64,000 bases of DNA from NCBI GenBank assembly GCA_050246015.1, contig JBFWWU010000016.1, positions 24,796 to 88,795 on the forward strand. Reading direction: 5' to 3'. The notes beneath the pieces were generated by a model, which saw nothing but the letters and a program-made list of their open reading frames with translations, was not told the origin of the DNA and did not search any database. Each line of letters begins with the position of its first letter. Within the stretch, counting starts at the first letter, position 1. This document shows, one piece after another, positions 62,813-64,000 of this stretch. The position numbers and the translations under genes are program-made. The stretch comes from JTS-AC122 sp050246015. GTDB taxonomy: Bacteria > Planctomycetota > Phycisphaerae > Phycisphaerales > UBA1924.

Positions 62813-63108
62813 GCGTGCGTCGGGCCGGAACGTTCAAAGTCGTCTTCCGCTGCCCAGAAAACTCGGAAACTGACTGGAAAGTCCGCGAACTCGGCACCTT
62901 CCAGGGAAGAAGTATATCAATCGACCGCTCCCGCGGACTTTGAGCAATCCTGGCGCAAAACTGTCAGATTTCTCCCCGGCTCACGGGTTCGAATCGTCGG
63001 GTGTTCGCGCGCAGCAGCAGCGACGAGCCCAACATGCTCGGAATGCGGTGGAGAACAACGTTTTTCTGGGGTAGTCTTGTAGTTGAGAGAAGAAGATTGG
63101 ATGGCCCC

Positions 63109-63747
63109 ATGCCCGCTTTTGTATCCATTCTGGTCCTCCGTGCCGTGATGGGATCGCCGGCGGCCCAGCCGGTTCACGCGGCGTTTACCAACCCGGAAAG
63201 TTTCGTCGTGGTCAAGACGGTGGCCGGACCCGCACCCAGCCGCGCGCCGAGTGATCGAGTGCGGATTTCCCGGCCCAGCGAACTGATCGGGTCCGTCGCG
63301 TCAAACAGCGAGACCGGCGGCGCAATCGAAGTGCCCGCCAATGCACGTGCCGGCCTGGAAAACTCCTTGCTCTCGGAGGCCCTGAAGTCTCACGACTGCG
63401 ATCTGCACGATGCCGTCGTCACCCGCGTCTACGGCGGGTACGGGTACCGGGGACCCCTTGTCCGAGTTCGCCGAGTCGGCGGATCCGAGCCCGGTCGGCG
63501 CGACGTGGATCTTTCGGACCGCTCGCCGTTCGGGGACTCGGCCGACGACGCGTACCGCCGCGCGCAGTTGGAGTTCTATCGCGCGACGTACCCCAGATTA
63601 GACACGTTCGAAGATGCGCACCGGCGCGCGCAACTTGAGTTCCACCGCTCGACCCTGACTCCGGCCAACCGCGGCCCGGATGGGCTTCGACGAGATTCGA
63701 CGGGGCTTGGGGGCCCGGAACTGCGTCGAGAGCGCCCCCGCCGCTAA
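63109..63747 (+). CDS. Small secreted hypothetical protein with internal repeat
   Basis: 212 residues from ATG 63109, chosen because a short signal-like stretch follows (AFVSILVLRAVMGSPAAQ). The rest is polar. Near residues 145-185 a unit is duplicated: DDAYRRAQLEFYRATYP and EDAHRRAQLEFHRSTLTP, each a basic amphipathic helix with a YR/HR turn. The tail is Arg-rich. No family is recognised. It is the last convincing complete gene before the right edge. Confidence 0.5.
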   Translation: MPAFVSILVLRAVMGSPAAQPVHAAFTNPESFVVVKTVAGPAPSRAPSDRVRISRPSELIGSVASNSETGGAIEVPANARAGLENSLLSEALKSHDCDLHDAVVTRVYGGYGYRGPLVRVRRVGGSEPGRRDVDLSDRSPFGDSADDAYRRAQLEFYRATYPRLDTFEDAHRRAQLEFHRSTLTPANRGPDGLRRDSTGLGGPELRRERPRR

Positions 63748-63789
63748 GTCGTCGAATCGCGATCATTTTCGACTTGATTAGCCCGGATC

Positions 63790-63805
63790 GTGCGAGATCT
63801 CGCAC
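63790..63805. promoter_or_regulatory. Perfect 16-bp palindrome
   Basis: GTGCGAGATCTCGCAC, perfectly self-complementary, 43 bases after the stop of the preceding gene. With no loop it is unlikely to be a terminator and more likely a binding site for a dimeric regulator of the gene to the right. Confidence 0.4.
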
Positions 63806-63982
63806 ACTTGGTGCGATTGGTCCTCGGGGTAGATCCGGGCGGGTGGGTGAGGGGTGAACATGGGGGGAGGGGGTCCGAGGGGGATTGACTTCCACGATCA
63901 ACTCTCGACTTCTCTCTCTCTCGCCAAGCGGCTTGCCGTGCTCGATGCGCGCGCAAGCCGCTTGCAATTCGAGGGAGAACCG

Positions 63983-64000
63983 GTGCCGGCCGCGGCTCGT
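63983..64000 (+). CDS. Possible start of a gene running off the right edge
   Basis: GTG at 63983 with GAGGGAG at 63971-63977, five bases upstream, and an open frame to the window end (VPAAAR). Six codons are too few for any identification. The palindrome at 63790-63805 would fall in its upstream region. Confidence 0.2.

Noticed and set aside
62975..63000. Second tRNA suggested by GGGTTCGAAT
   Set aside because: The flanking bases do not form a T-stem and no cloverleaf fits on either strand.

Overview
The window is GC-rich (roughly 65-70% by eye) and reads as a planctomycete of the Phycisphaerae type. The pointers are secreted proteins ending in the so-called GC-type dockerin repeats, a small membrane protein with a CxCGY..CPECG ribbon, a membrane-bound pyrophosphatase, LpxI, and the rpsB-tsf and rpsU contexts. 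That assignment is inference from gene content; no rRNA is present.

Left third (1 to about 23,810): an integrative genomic island that doubles as a defence island. Its right edge is a tRNA-Leu(TAA) gene on the minus strand (23811-23896), and the tyrosine integrase lies against it and reads through the tRNA in antisense. The other end lies outside the window to the left. Leftwards from the integrase come an AlpA-like DNA-binding protein, a small zinc-ribbon protein, an XRE regulator, a single-helix membrane peptide, and an AbiEi/AbiEii toxin-antitoxin pair with two palindromic operators. Next is an 864-nt gene-free region closed by a perfect 16-bp inverted repeat and packed with hairpins (candidate giant structured RNA, minus strand), with an unrecognised protein gene downstream on the same strand. 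Then follow a type I restriction-modification operon (HTH, hsdR, hsdS, an extra ORF, hsdM), a second tyrosine recombinase, a PIN-like protein, and an HTH-IrrE metalloprotease. Divergent from the last is a complete four-gene ubiquitin-like conjugation operon (Ubl, E2, JAMM protease, E1) in the order of the antiphage Bil system. The far left holds a VirD4/TraG-type coupling ATPase, an XRE regulator, a membrane protein and a short conserved-looking protein.

Chromosomal backbone (about 23,900 to 64,000): rhomboid protease, uridine-kinase-like protein, cardiolipin synthase, a secreted M14-S9 double peptidase, a dockerin-tailed secreted protein, a threonine-dehydrogenase-like enzyme, S21, H+-pyrophosphatase, a CPBP protease, small membrane proteins, a GNAT acetyltransferase, PurB, an HlyD-type adaptor, S2 and EF-Ts with promoter and terminator, a beta-helix dockerin protein, urocanase-TilS-pseudo-receiver in tight series, a PP2C phosphatase, a minus-strand metabolic cluster (zinc dehydrogenase, aquaporin, GMC oxidoreductase, VOC protein), a GT39 glycosyltransferase, HflX, LpxI and a small secreted protein.

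The most interesting parts are the giant RNA with its neighbour protein, the Bil-like operon with its HTH-IrrE switch and shared operators, the integrase gene that runs through its own attachment tRNA, and a possible -1 frameshift that would give the coupling ATPase an SSB-like acidic tail. Coordinates near 11,950-12,000 may be uncertain by one base.
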